Assembly (NCBI GenBank): GCA_017307165.1
Contig: JAFKGK010000006.1
Coordinates: forward strand, 218,304 to 282,303
Reading direction: 5' to 3'
Source: Candidatus Melainabacteria bacterium
Lineage (GTDB): Bacteria; Cyanobacteriota; Vampirovibrionia; Obscuribacterales; Obscuribacteraceae
DNA: 64,000 nucleotides
Below are positions 8,447-17,796 of this stretch, piece after piece. The notes beneath the pieces are model-generated. The model was not told where the DNA came from and did not search any database. It saw only the letters and a program-made list of their open reading frames with translations. A program made the position numbers and the translations under genes. Each line of letters begins with the position of its first letter. Positions within the stretch are counted from its first letter, which is position 1.

Positions 8447-9768
8447 TGCGTGAGGCGAGCCGGTCGGCGCCTATGGCGACCTTGTTGGCTGTCTATGCGG
8501 CTAAGGCCATCCGGACCGGAGCTTTTGGCGCAACCGCCGTGATCCTCGCGCCTTATCTGATCTTGCATGGTTTTGATGCAGTGCAGATAGGGGGTATTTT
8601 GTCGGCTACCCTAATCCAGGACGCCTTGCTCACGTCCCTGGTCTCAGCGTATGCAGCCAGGATCGGTCTAAAGCGTGTCCTTTTGTTTGCTGCTCTTGCC
8701 ATAAGCGTCTCTGGTATCGTTCTGGCTGGCACCAGCAGCAGTGCTCTTATCGTCGGCTGCATTATTTTCGGCATCATTTCCCCTGCTGGCTACGAAGGTG
8801 GACCCTTTGGCCCTATCGAGCAAACCCTGCTTGCAGCGGATGATAATGGTGATCTGACGCGCAAGATGAGTCATTACAATCTCTGCGGCTTTGCCGGTGC
8901 AGCTATGGGAGCTGCTTTTGCGGCCTTGCTCACGGCTGGATGTATCGTCCGGGATCCTGCAGCAATGTCGGCTGCTCAGACTCTTCATGCCCACAATGCC
9001 TTTGGCCTGGTCATGATGGTTTATGCCGCGAGCGGCTTGGTGATGGCCTTGCTTTATGGTTTTTTACCGATAAATGAGACTTGTTCCAGCACAGCTCAAC
9101 GCCCGACCCGCGCACCTTCGCCTGCAATTAAAGAGGGCAGGCGCAATATTTTTTGGCTTGCTGGTTTACAGAGCCTCGATGCCTTTGGTGGCGGTTTTGT
9201 CGTGCAAGCGCTTATTGCGCACTGGTTTATGATGCGCTATGGGGTCGATACTGCATTTGTCGGTACTGTTTTCTTTTGGGCAAATATCTTTGCGGCATGT
9301 TCCTTTTTTGCTGCGCCATCGATATCAAAGCGTTTTGGGCTGCTCAACACGATAGTTTTTACGCACCTGCCTTGCAGTCTGGCGCTTTGTGCAATGCCTT
9401 TGATGCCGACAGCTTGGGCCGCCGGAGCTCTCTTATTGTTGCGTAGTTTCTTTTCATCGATGGATATTCCTGCCAGGCAGGCTTATTCGATGCTGATTGT
9501 GCCTGTGCAGGATCGGCCCTTTGCTGCAGGTTTGACGACGAGTGCGCGTGCGGTATCACAGGCAATAGCGCCAGCTTTTTCTGGATGGGCGCTGGCCAAT
9601 GCGACTTTGGGCCTGCCTTTTATCATTGGTGGCGCTGTCAAATCTATTTATGATCTGGCCTTATATTTTAGATTTAAAAACATCCAGCCGGTCACTAATG
9701 ACAGTAGCGAGCCGATTGATCTTGCTCTCGAAAAGCCCGCAAAACTGGAGCAGGTCGCCAGCAAATGA
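8446..9768 (+). CDS. MFS transporter
   Basis: 440 aa, about 12 hydrophobic segments in two halves separated by a polar loop near residues 205-230, and a polar C-terminal tail. This is the major facilitator layout. Start overlaps the stop of the GCS2 ligase and the last 4 bp overlap the PepSY gene (ATGA), so the three genes are one transcription and translation unit. The position between a ligase and a PepSY-TM protein suggests export or uptake of a small peptide-like metabolite or chelator; this is inference. Confidence 0.85.
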   Translation: MREASRSAPMATLLAVYAAKAIRTGAFGATAVILAPYLILHGFDAVQIGGILSATLIQDALLTSLVSAYAARIGLKRVLLFAALAISVSGIVLAGTSSSALIVGCIIFGIISPAGYEGGPFGPIEQTLLAADDNGDLTRKMSHYNLCGFAGAAMGAAFAALLTAGCIVRDPAAMSAAQTLHAHNAFGLVMMVYAASGLVMALLYGFLPINETCSSTAQRPTRAPSPAIKEGRRNIFWLAGLQSLDAFGGGFVVQALIAHWFMMRYGVDTAFVGTVFFWANIFAACSFFAAPSISKRFGLLNTIVFTHLPCSLALCAMPLMPTAWAAGALLLLRSFFSSMDIPARQAYSMLIVPVQDRPFAAGLTTSARAVSQAIAPAFSGWALANATLGLPFIIGGAVKSIYDLALYFRFKNIQPVTNDSSEPIDLALEKPAKLEQVASK

Positions 9769-10910
9769 GCATCAAAGCAATCGGCAGGGCTCGCAGTTTG
9801 GCCATTCATCGTTGTTTAGGCCTGGTGTTTGGTGCCTACCTCTGCATGATGGGTTTGACTGGTACGGTCATAGTATTTAAAGATGAAATATCAGAGAGCC
9901 ATGTACTAAAGATGGTGACAGAAGGCGCTGGACATGCTCTGGATGTGCCTCTTGTGCCCTATGATAAATGCGATGATGCTTTTACAAGGATATGCAAAAA
10001 CATAAAAACGGTAGAAAGTTCCACAAAGCGTAAGGTAGTTTTTTATAAATCTCTCGGTGCTCGGAATAATCTTAGTCTTTTGACCCTAGCCGAGAGCAAG
10101 ACGGCAGGTGGTGCATCCTACGCTTTCGTAAAATGCGTAAATGACAGTGCTCAAGTTCGCTTGCTTGATAGCAGCGAGCCCGCCTGGTTGCAATTTATCA
10201 TTGATCTCCACCACAATTTGTTGTGCGGCAAGCTCGGTCGCACCGTTAATGGTGTCATGGCTGTCTTACTTTTGATCTTGCTATTGTCTGGTGCTCTGGT
10301 CCTGACCTTCGAAAATGGCTATTGGAAAACCTTTGCGGCAGCCCATCGTTCACGCTGGCCATTGCGAGCGCGCAATCTTCATATTGCGCTCGGTGGTTGC
10401 AACGGGCCTTTTCTTGCTTTAATGGCCATTTGTGCTATTTATTTTGGATTTCCTGATCAAGTAAAAGCATTGTTGGGGGTTGATTTAAAGCCTGTAGCTT
10501 TGGATCTATCGACAAGTAATGACTTATCTAATGGTCTTGGGAAGGCCTTTAAATTGATTGCAAACACAAGCAATTTGTCTACGCCAGATTTGGACAGCAT
10601 TGCCATGCCAAAAAAGAACAATCGAGCAGTCCGATATTGGTTTAAAGGGCAGATGGGTTTAAGCAATGAGATTTGGACGGATGGTTTCAATGGAGCTCAA
10701 CTTGCCGGTACGACAGGGCCAGCGAGGTTTAGCTCTGAGTCATTATTGTTGTGGTTTGCTCGTTTTCACTTTGGTCAATGGGCAGGATTTTTTAGCAAAT
10801 GTATGTGGGTGATACTGGGATGGATGCCCGTTGTGCTTTATGCGACTGGGTGTTGGATATGGTCCAAAAAGTTCAAAATGTCAAAAAAATCCAAAAAATC
10901 CGATAGCTGA
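9765..10910 (+). CDS. PepSY-associated TM protein
   Basis: 381 aa. The first membrane segment (about 17-38) carries the RCLGLVFGAYLCMMGLTG pattern typical of PepSY-TM proteins (COG3182), followed by a periplasmic domain. Then come HHNLLCGKLGR and a second segment at about 160-185, a third near 205-225 (LHIALGGCNGPFLA), and a C-terminal segment followed by a Lys-rich tail. Relatives act in iron/siderophore reduction or uptake and other envelope redox tasks. Coupled to the MFS gene by ATGA. Confidence 0.82.
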   Translation: MSIKAIGRARSLAIHRCLGLVFGAYLCMMGLTGTVIVFKDEISESHVLKMVTEGAGHALDVPLVPYDKCDDAFTRICKNIKTVESSTKRKVVFYKSLGARNNLSLLTLAESKTAGGASYAFVKCVNDSAQVRLLDSSEPAWLQFIIDLHHNLLCGKLGRTVNGVMAVLLLILLLSGALVLTFENGYWKTFAAAHRSRWPLRARNLHIALGGCNGPFLALMAICAIYFGFPDQVKALLGVDLKPVALDLSTSNDLSNGLGKAFKLIANTSNLSTPDLDSIAMPKKNNRAVRYWFKGQMGLSNEIWTDGFNGAQLAGTTGPARFSSESLLLWFARFHFGQWAGFFSKCMWVILGWMPVVLYATGCWIWSKKFKMSKKSKKSDS

Positions 10911-12494
10911 TTACTTAGTGGCAAGCGTCTGATCTGAAAGGCATTCGCGCAGGGCTTCTTCTACCTGGAGTGCACTTTGATAGCGATGATCGGGAGATTT
11001 GCTCAACAGTTTAAAGACGATTGTCTGGATTTGTTCGGGTACATCCGTGTCGAGCCTGAGAAATGGCAGTCTGGAGGGTGGCTCTTCGACGTGGCGGCAG
11101 ATGACGTGATAGGAATTTTCGCTGACAAAAGGGACTTGGCCCGTCAATGCCTTATACATCACGCACCCGAGACTATATAGGTCACTGCGCCCATCGACGC
11201 GCATGCCCTGGCATTGTTCGGGACTCATATAGGCTGGCGAGCCAAAGACGTCTCCCGGCTTGGTCAAGCAAGCGCTAGTGTTTTCGAGTAGCTTTGCTAT
11301 GCCGAGATCGACTATTTTGGCGTGAAAATTGTCATCATCATCCACTGACACCATGATATTGCCAGGTGTGACATCACGATGCACTATGCCTTTGGCATGA
11401 AAGGCCGCTAGTGCATTGCTGACTTGCATAAAGATCTGTATAAAAGCTTGGGTTGGCATGGTACCGTGCGCTTTGATCATATCGGCCAGATTGTTGCCTT
11501 CGACATAATCCATCACAAGATATGGAGATCCGGTCTGTGCATCGATATCGCAGTCATGTATGGAGACGATGGCAGGATGATCGATTGCTGCGGCTGCTCT
11601 GGCTTCGAGCTGCAAGCGATCGACAGAAGCCTTATTGGTAGCTAGATGGGGATGGATCAATTTAATAGCATACAATTTGTCCATCATGATATGCCGAGCC
11701 TTAAAGACAGTGCTCATGCCTCCACTGCCTAGCTTTTGCAGTATCTCATACTTGCCGGCAAAGACGTGGCCTGGCACTGCATGTGGTACTGATTGGTGCA
11801 CAAGTTGGATGACTTGAGTTACATGCTCTTGGTCCATTTTTGATTCTGCATCTGCCTCTGCATACATAGACCGGGGAGGATGACTCAAAAACTGAGTTGA
11901 TTCTTTGTCTTTGAGCAGATTCATGATGTTTCGTAGTTGGAGCTTGACTGAGTCGATAGAAAGATTGAGATTGATGGCAATTGCTTCCAGCTCTTTGCCT
12001 TCTTCGAGATATGCCAGGATCTTGTGTTGAGTTGTTGAGAAGAGCTCGGTGTTTGCTACCTTGCCCTTTTGCTTTGATAGGAGAGTGGCCGTGAGTCCGG
12101 AATCCAGCCATTTGGCTCCTTGCAGCACTGCCTGAATGGCGCTGGACAGCTGCTGTTCGCTGGCACTTTTGAGGCAGTAAGCGTCTGCACCGGCTTGTAA
12201 GCCTAAACGAAATGACTCTTCGTCTTCGATTGCGGTAAACATGATCACGCGCGTTTCGGGGACGCTGCGTTTGATTGCCTTGGTCGCCTGGATACCATCC
12301 AGCTCGGGCATACGGATATCCATAAGGACGATCGCAGGACGATATTGCTCGACCATCGCGATCGCTTCCTGGCCATTGGTAGCTTCGGCAACGACTGTAA
12401 TGCCCGGGATGCCTTCCAGGGTCATCCTGAGGCCTAGACGCAAGATTTTTTCATCGTCGACTAAAACGATGGGTATTTTGAGGTTTTCAAACAT
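10911..12494 (-). CDS. receiver-HTH-Ser/Thr protein kinase fusion
   Basis: About 527 aa from the ATG at 12494 (the frame is open to 12569). Residues 6-125 are a NarL-type receiver: D13-D14, phospho-site D59 in VLMDIRMPELDG, T87, K109. Residues about 150-200 resemble a LuxR-type helix-turn-helix but are degenerate. From 247 a Hanks-type kinase follows: glycine loop GSGGMS (256-261), K278, E297, catalytic HRD with D374, N379, and DLG instead of DFG at 396-398, then SPAYMSPEQ. All catalytic residues are present. No C-terminal sensor or membrane segment is seen. This joins two-component input directly to Ser/Thr phosphorylation in one cytoplasmic protein. Confidence 0.92.
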   Translation of the reverse strand: MFENLKIPIVLVDDEKILRLGLRMTLEGIPGITVVAEATNGQEAIAMVEQYRPAIVLMDIRMPELDGIQATKAIKRSVPETRVIMFTAIEDEESFRLGLQAGADAYCLKSASEQQLSSAIQAVLQGAKWLDSGLTATLLSKQKGKVANTELFSTTQHKILAYLEEGKELEAIAINLNLSIDSVKLQLRNIMNLLKDKESTQFLSHPPRSMYAEADAESKMDQEHVTQVIQLVHQSVPHAVPGHVFAGKYEILQKLGSGGMSTVFKARHIMMDKLYAIKLIHPHLATNKASVDRLQLEARAAAAIDHPAIVSIHDCDIDAQTGSPYLVMDYVEGNNLADMIKAHGTMPTQAFIQIFMQVSNALAAFHAKGIVHRDVTPGNIMVSVDDDDNFHAKIVDLGIAKLLENTSACLTKPGDVFGSPAYMSPEQCQGMRVDGRSDLYSLGCVMYKALTGQVPFVSENSYHVICRHVEEPPSRLPFLRLDTDVPEQIQTIVFKLLSKSPDHRYQSALQVEEALRECLSDQTLATK

Positions 12495-12625
12495 GGAGCT
12501 GTCCGGAAGGGCCGTCGGGATGCCTTGTTTATACTTCAGCATAACATTGAGGCAACAATCGAACATCAATTTAGTTTGTCAGCCAAAATAATTTGTGCGC
12601 AATGTAGAGTGCCAAACACAGCTTA

Positions 12626-13738
12626 TTATTGTTTTTTTGCGACCATTCGCGTTTCCAGTTTGTCAATTACTGCATCCATGGCTGCTTTGCCGGAGGCAAT
12701 ACCCTTGCGCAGCACATCAGCGTTTGTAGTGAGATACTCGATCCCGTCCACGTCTGGATAGATCAAGATATCGCTCGATGCTACCTGGCTACGGTCTGCA
12801 TTGGCTAGCATGATATCCACGACTCTGCCGAGCACGGCTCTCTTGTGATCGAAGTGCTCTTTGGGCTGTGGTTTGATCGGGGCATCTGCCAGAGCTGCCA
12901 GCAGGATATCAGGGTGCATCCCACGTGCGAGTGTAGACGGCAAATTGGCCTTGATGCCGCCATCGACATAGAGGTGACCATTGATTTGGATCGGTCGGCA
13001 GACTATCGGGATGCAGTTGCTCGCTACTATGGCGCGCCTTAGATCGCCGGTTGCCAGTACATCCGATTTGCCCTCCATTAGATTTGTGGCAACGCAGGCA
13101 AATGGGATTTTGAGATCACTAAAATGAGCCGGCAGCATACCGTCTTTAGCCAGGTATTTTTCAAAGCTTTTGCCAGTCGCCCATCCGCCCTTGGCTTTGA
13201 TCCCTACAGCACGGCATAATGGATCAAAAGGCATAGCCGCCACCCGCGGCCCTACTCCTTTAAACATGTGCCGTTGCAACCGACCACTCAAAAACATTTC
13301 CTCTATATCGTCGAGCGGCACTCCGGCTGCATATAACCCTCCAATCGTTGCCCCCATCGAAGTGCCGACGATGCCGTCGATTTTTATATGATGCTCCTCG
13401 AGGCTGCGCAATACGCCGATCTGTCCTATCGCCTTGCATCCCCCGCCAGATAGAGCAACGATGAGGCGAGGTTTGTATGCCGTGATCTTGGGGACGATTT
13501 CTACTTTATTTAAAGGCAATTGAGTGCTTTTTATATCCGGAGATAAAACCCCGATGTCCTTGCTTTCGGACACGACTTGTCCCTGCAATTTCATCGCATC
13601 GGCAGCTTGCTTGGCGGCAGCTTGTTCAGCCTGTGCATGCGGGTCCAGTTCGGTAGGTATCGTGGCTGCTTTTACAGGGAAATTGGCCAGAACAATCGTT
13701 GCAGCCGCGCAAAATGCGCCAATATTGAACTTTTTCAT
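12626..13738 (-). CDS. exported patatin-like phospholipase
   Basis: About 370 aa from the ATG at 13738, which gives a signal peptide (MKKFNIG, hydrophobic core, cleavage after VKA at 24); in-frame starts also exist at 13753 and 13783. After a Gln/Ala-rich linker, the patatin domain has the oxyanion motif GGGCK (98-102), nucleophile S127 in GTSMG, and catalytic D259 in VDGG. Patatins hydrolyse acyl chains of lipids. With export, it would act on envelope or foreign lipids. Its 3' end faces the kinase fusion gene start region; there is no operon partner. Confidence 0.9.
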   Translation of the reverse strand: MKKFNIGAFCAAATIVLANFPVKAATIPTELDPHAQAEQAAAKQAADAMKLQGQVVSESKDIGVLSPDIKSTQLPLNKVEIVPKITAYKPRLIVALSGGGCKAIGQIGVLRSLEEHHIKIDGIVGTSMGATIGGLYAAGVPLDDIEEMFLSGRLQRHMFKGVGPRVAAMPFDPLCRAVGIKAKGGWATGKSFEKYLAKDGMLPAHFSDLKIPFACVATNLMEGKSDVLATGDLRRAIVASNCIPIVCRPIQINGHLYVDGGIKANLPSTLARGMHPDILLAALADAPIKPQPKEHFDHKRAVLGRVVDIMLANADRSQVASSDILIYPDVDGIEYLTTNADVLRKGIASGKAAMDAVIDKLETRMVAKKQ

Positions 13739-13918
13739 TCCCTTGAGCCCCATGCCTGCTTCTACCTTTCGCCAAGCTTGCAAAGGAGGATGGCGTGGTT
13801 GCTAGGACTCCTGGCGTTCGTGTTGGTTCCATGCCACGCATTAAATCACCTACATTAAAAAATGAAACTTTATGGAACCTGCCAAGTCCTGAGAATCACA
13901 GGTTGTTGAGGCTCTCAC

Positions 13919-14110
13919 ATGCACAAAGCTAATATTATGATCGTGCCTTCCGGACTACTCTGGGCACTAGAAGAAGAAGATTCGAATGAACCGGCCATAT
14001 GTTTTACGCGGCTCGATGCTGCCATTGCTGCTGGCAAACAACTGGCAGTGCTGCGCAAATGCGAATTGATCGTCTGTGATGACAATGGATGCAGGGATTT
14101 GGCTGCTTGA
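13919..14110 (+). CDS. DUF2188-like small protein
   Basis: 63 aa. The pattern of an N-terminal strand with P-x-x-x-x-WAL, an F-T-x-x-x-A-A-x-A-G-K helix start, and a C-terminal ELIVCDDNG strand matches the DUF2188 family of small alpha/beta proteins. A TGAGG site lies about 7 nt before the ATG. Function is unknown. It stands alone between two divergent or unrelated genes, with about 180 bp of non-coding sequence after it. Confidence 0.6.
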   Translation: MHKANIMIVPSGLLWALEEEDSNEPAICFTRLDAAIAAGKQLAVLRKCELIVCDDNGCRDLAA

Positions 14111-14293
14111 GACATACACGGTAATAATTGTTTTTCTTGCTTGATTTCCATTTTATATTGCTCTGACAATTAAGGTGCGTGCAAGCCCGCTATAGGCTAT
14201 TTAGGCATGATGAGCTTAACTCCCTGGTAAGTCGTCCGGGGTTTATGCGATGCTAGCTGAGCGCAACCGTTTTCGATATTTTGGAAATCATCG

Positions 14294-15919
14294 ATGCAAT
14301 TTATTGGCTTTCTTCGCACTTTGCCCGGGTTTGCTCACCTTTGCACCAATGCTGCCATCTCGATTAGCCTTATAAGCTCCACTTTGACCCTTAGCTGTCC
14401 GCAGGCACTGGGGCAGGCGCCCACTCCTGGATCTAATCTCGGCTCAAAAACCGGTTTGACTCAGACTGATCCCGTTACGGGGGATTTTGCGCCATCTCCG
14501 CTACCGGAGGATAAGCCTCGCACGCACGAGCAAAACAGCACGCTCTCCATGAGTCCTATCAAGCTTGGTGCCCTCATCCAGATCGCTCGCATGCGTCCGA
14601 TCGAGCTCGATGCCAGCCAGGATATACCCATATCTCTGCAGGACGTGCTCGATTACACTATGCAAAACAGCCTGGATATCCAGATCTCACGCGAGAGTTA
14701 TCGATATCAGCAAGCACAATTGGCCAGTCAGATTGCTGGTTTTGCGCCAAATTTGAACATGGGCTATACCTATACCAAGACCCACATCCTCGATCCAGAA
14801 ACTCACTCCACGTCAAAGGTCTTTGCTCCGCGAGTTATTTATCCAGTCTTTACCGGCGGATCCGTGGTTTACGGTGTCTTGATTCAGATGTACCGCACAC
14901 GCGGCTGGAAAAACAGCTATCGGACCACCGTCAACGATACCATTTTAAATGTATACAAAGCCTACACCCAGCTCGTCCTAAACCATGCTTTGCTCAAGAT
15001 CCGCCTTAAGGCAGTCCAGGTGGACAAAGAACAATTAGCGATAAACGAGCAAAAATATGCCAGCGGGACTGGCACTAAGTATGAGATCGTGCAATCAAAA
15101 AGCCAACTCGCCAATGACGAGCAGGCCTTGCTTGCTCAGCAGATCACGACGCGCCAATCGGCACAGACTCTAGGCTACACAATCAATATGCCTTTGTCCG
15201 TCAATATGGTGCCACGCGATGAATCTCTCAGCGAAGCACGTCTTATCTCTCCGGATCTTTCTATCGATACGGCAATTAAAAAGACATTGGAAAATAGACC
15301 TGAGCTGAGACAGTACGAGATGTTTCGTCTGGCTGCAGATCGCAGTGTGCAGCAGGCCGGATCTGGCCTGTATCCGACTGTAGCCTTTTCACAAGTCTAT
15401 AATCAGGCGGACACCGTTGCTACACAGAGCGGTTCCAATGGCAATAATGGTTCCGGCACCACTGCCGGTGCTGGCGTCTATGGTGGTTCTTTCAAGACGA
15501 GACAAAACGCTTTTTCGATCAACTGGACTCTGCAAAATATGGGCCTTTCTAATGCTGCTAATATCGTCGGCGCCAGAGCCCTTGCTCGCCAGTCGCTCAT
15601 GCAGGCCAATCAAGAGTTGCAATTGGTCAGGCAAAACGTACGATCGTCATATATCGCAGTCAGATCAGCTCGGCAAAAAATAGACAGTGCTGCCGCCGCA
15701 GTCGACGCCGCCGGAGAAGCCCTGCGCATGGCCATGATCCGCCTCAAAGTCGGCAATGGCACCAATCTCGAGGTCATCCAGGCCGAAAATACCTATATCG
15801 CCGATCTTTACGCTCAGGCGCAGGCCATTATCGAGTCCAATCAAGCGCAGGCCCAACTCCTGCACGATATGGGGATGATCAGTGCTGAGCGTTTGCTGGC
15901 CAAGAGGCCCAGTCTATGA
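14294..15919 (+). CDS. TolC-family outer membrane channel protein, first copy
   Basis: 541 aa. Signal peptide to about residue 41 (cleavage near ALGQA), a Pro/Thr-rich linker, then a TolC-like repeat domain (about 115-535) with two similar halves of long coiled-coil helices (for example YASGTGTKYEIVQSKSQL and LKVGNGTNLEVIQAENTY). A short Gly/Asn/Ser-rich insertion lies around 375-395, in a predicted outer loop. TolC proteins form trimeric outer-membrane exit ducts. The stop overlaps the start of a paralog by 4 bp. No membrane fusion protein or pump is adjacent. Confidence 0.9.
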   Translation: MQFIGFLRTLPGFAHLCTNAAISISLISSTLTLSCPQALGQAPTPGSNLGSKTGLTQTDPVTGDFAPSPLPEDKPRTHEQNSTLSMSPIKLGALIQIARMRPIELDASQDIPISLQDVLDYTMQNSLDIQISRESYRYQQAQLASQIAGFAPNLNMGYTYTKTHILDPETHSTSKVFAPRVIYPVFTGGSVVYGVLIQMYRTRGWKNSYRTTVNDTILNVYKAYTQLVLNHALLKIRLKAVQVDKEQLAINEQKYASGTGTKYEIVQSKSQLANDEQALLAQQITTRQSAQTLGYTINMPLSVNMVPRDESLSEARLISPDLSIDTAIKKTLENRPELRQYEMFRLAADRSVQQAGSGLYPTVAFSQVYNQADTVATQSGSNGNNGSGTTAGAGVYGGSFKTRQNAFSINWTLQNMGLSNAANIVGARALARQSLMQANQELQLVRQNVRSSYIAVRSARQKIDSAAAAVDAAGEALRMAMIRLKVGNGTNLEVIQAENTYIADLYAQAQAIIESNQAQAQLLHDMGMISAERLLAKRPSL

Positions 15920-17796
15920 CGATCGCGCTCGCTGGGCATAGGCCGCTGGCGACAGTTCTGGCAATGTGCCTGGCGCTACAAGCGGCGTATCCTGCTTTCG
16001 CGCAAGTGCAAAACCCTGCTGGTCCAACATATCTCCCTCCAGCCGGGAGCTCCCCTGGAGAGGCGTCTGTCCTGGTCCCCAGTACGCGCCAGGCCCTCAC
16101 TGGCGACATGGCTATCTACGATCGTGACTTTATCAAGAGTCAACCTCTCAAATTTGGCTCTCTGCTAAACATCGCCTCTATGCGGCCATTAGCGATGGAT
16201 GCCGACTACAGTCGACCGATCAGCCTCAAGCAAGCCCTGCAATATGGTATGGACAACAATCTCTCGATCAAGATCTCCAAAGAGAGCGAAAACTACTACA
16301 ACGCTCTTTTTTACAATTATCTCGGCTATTTCGCTCCCTCTCTCAGCAGCAATACCTCGTTTGCGCATGCAAACATCAATAGCGCAACCAATACCTCTAC
16401 CAGTGTCTTCCAAAATGTCATTACATTTCCACTCTTTACTGGCGGCAATCACTACCTCTTTGCTGTCGCGCAAAATTATCGACGCAAAGGTTGGAGACTA
16501 GCCACGACAGCCGCTCGCGAAGACGAGCTGTTAGCAATCTATAAAAAATACATGACTCTGGTGCTCGATCACCAGCTCCTCCGTATCAGACTCAAGGCCG
16601 TCGAATTGGCCAAGCAGCAGCTCGACCTCAAGCAAGCAGCGTTTAAGGCAGGCACAGCCACCCTGTACGAGATCAAGCTCGCAAAATCGCAACTCGAGAC
16701 CGACAATCAAGCGCTTTTGACCCAGCAAGTGGCTACGCGCACGGCATCGCTGGATCTGTCTTACGAGCTCAATATGCCTTTAAATGTCAATCTCGTGCCC
16801 GACAATCTAGAGCTGGGCTCTGGCATCCTTATCCGTGGCAAGCCGCAAATCAATGCACTACTTAAAGTGGCATTTGAAAACCGCGTGGAACTCAAAGAGT
16901 ATGAGTTGTTTCGTCTGGCTTCGGCGCGGGATGTGCAGATCGGTCTATCCAACTTGTATCCGACAGTCTCGATGTTTCTTGCCTATACTCGCACTTCGCT
17001 CAACTATCAAGGCAATGCGTCTGATTTGAGTGGTTTGGCCGTGACGCAGATCGCCCAGGGAGGCAACAATTTTGCCAATGGCACGGCTACCAATAACGCC
17101 CTGGGTCAGACAGCCAACTTTAGTGCTGCAAGTGGCTCGTCTTCGTCCAGTGGTGCCAATACCAGTTCATCCTCATCTGTGGCATCTGCAGGCGGTACTC
17201 CACAGTCGGCAGTGCAGGCCGGCACCTCGGTGACATCAGGCGCGGTGGCGCCATCTATCATTTCACCCATTGCCGTCGGTGTGGGCAACTCCTCCAATCT
17301 CAACGGCACAAACACAGCTACGCTCAATACGCCTGGAGTCTTTAACTCCTTGCAAGCAGGACTGTCGCTAAACTGGAGCCTACCTTCTAGCGGCCTCGTC
17401 GCGGCATCCAACACTGTTGCGCTGCGCACTCTTTCTCGGCGCGCTTTAATGCAGGCCAATCAAAAACTGCAACAAGTCGAAAACCAGGTACGCGCGGATT
17501 ATACAAATGCTCTAAGCGTCCTTGGTCAGATCAAATACTCTAGCACCTTGCTCGATACAAACGAAGAAGCCCTGCGTATGGCCATGGTCAAGCTCAATGC
17601 AGGGCTTTCTACTCCTGCGGAGTTTGACCAGGCCAAGTCCACTTATTTAGATGGCCTGCGGACTGAAGCCGAAGCGCTCATCAATTCGAGAGTGGCGCAA
17701 GCGCAGCTTTTGAGAGATATCGGCATGATCTCGATCGACACTTTAACAATGGGTTTTTCGCTGGATGAGTCAGTCAGGAGAAAGAAAAAATCATGA
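15916..17796 (+). CDS. TolC-family outer membrane channel protein, second copy
   Basis: 626 aa, a tandem paralog of the preceding gene, sharing blocks such as LNMPLNVNLVPD and LYPTVS. Signal peptide is cleaved after AFA at residue 29. The TolC domain is split by a low-complexity Ser/Ala/Gly/Asn insertion of about 100 residues (about 375-475, SSSSSGANTSSSSS type), at the same place as the short insertion in the first copy, so it is probably a surface-exposed loop. Coupled on both sides by ATGA overlaps. Confidence 0.9.
   Translation: MTIALAGHRPLATVLAMCLALQAAYPAFAQVQNPAGPTYLPPAGSSPGEASVLVPSTRQALTGDMAIYDRDFIKSQPLKFGSLLNIASMRPLAMDADYSRPISLKQALQYGMDNNLSIKISKESENYYNALFYNYLGYFAPSLSSNTSFAHANINSATNTSTSVFQNVITFPLFTGGNHYLFAVAQNYRRKGWRLATTAAREDELLAIYKKYMTLVLDHQLLRIRLKAVELAKQQLDLKQAAFKAGTATLYEIKLAKSQLETDNQALLTQQVATRTASLDLSYELNMPLNVNLVPDNLELGSGILIRGKPQINALLKVAFENRVELKEYELFRLASARDVQIGLSNLYPTVSMFLAYTRTSLNYQGNASDLSGLAVTQIAQGGNNFANGTATNNALGQTANFSAASGSSSSSGANTSSSSSVASAGGTPQSAVQAGTSVTSGAVAPSIISPIAVGVGNSSNLNGTNTATLNTPGVFNSLQAGLSLNWSLPSSGLVAASNTVALRTLSRRALMQANQKLQQVENQVRADYTNALSVLGQIKYSSTLLDTNEEALRMAMVKLNAGLSTPAEFDQAKSTYLDGLRTEAEALINSRVAQAQLLRDIGMISIDTLTMGFSLDESVRRKKKS

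Noticed and set aside
13790..13858. 23-aa hydrophobic frame behind AAAGGAGG
   Set aside because: The ribosome site abuts the ATG with no spacing, and it lies opposite the start of the patatin gene.
14111..14293. Possible riboswitch before the TolC operon (GGTAAGTCGTCCGGGG area)
   Set aside because: I could not fit a known riboswitch consensus or a convincing pairing pattern.
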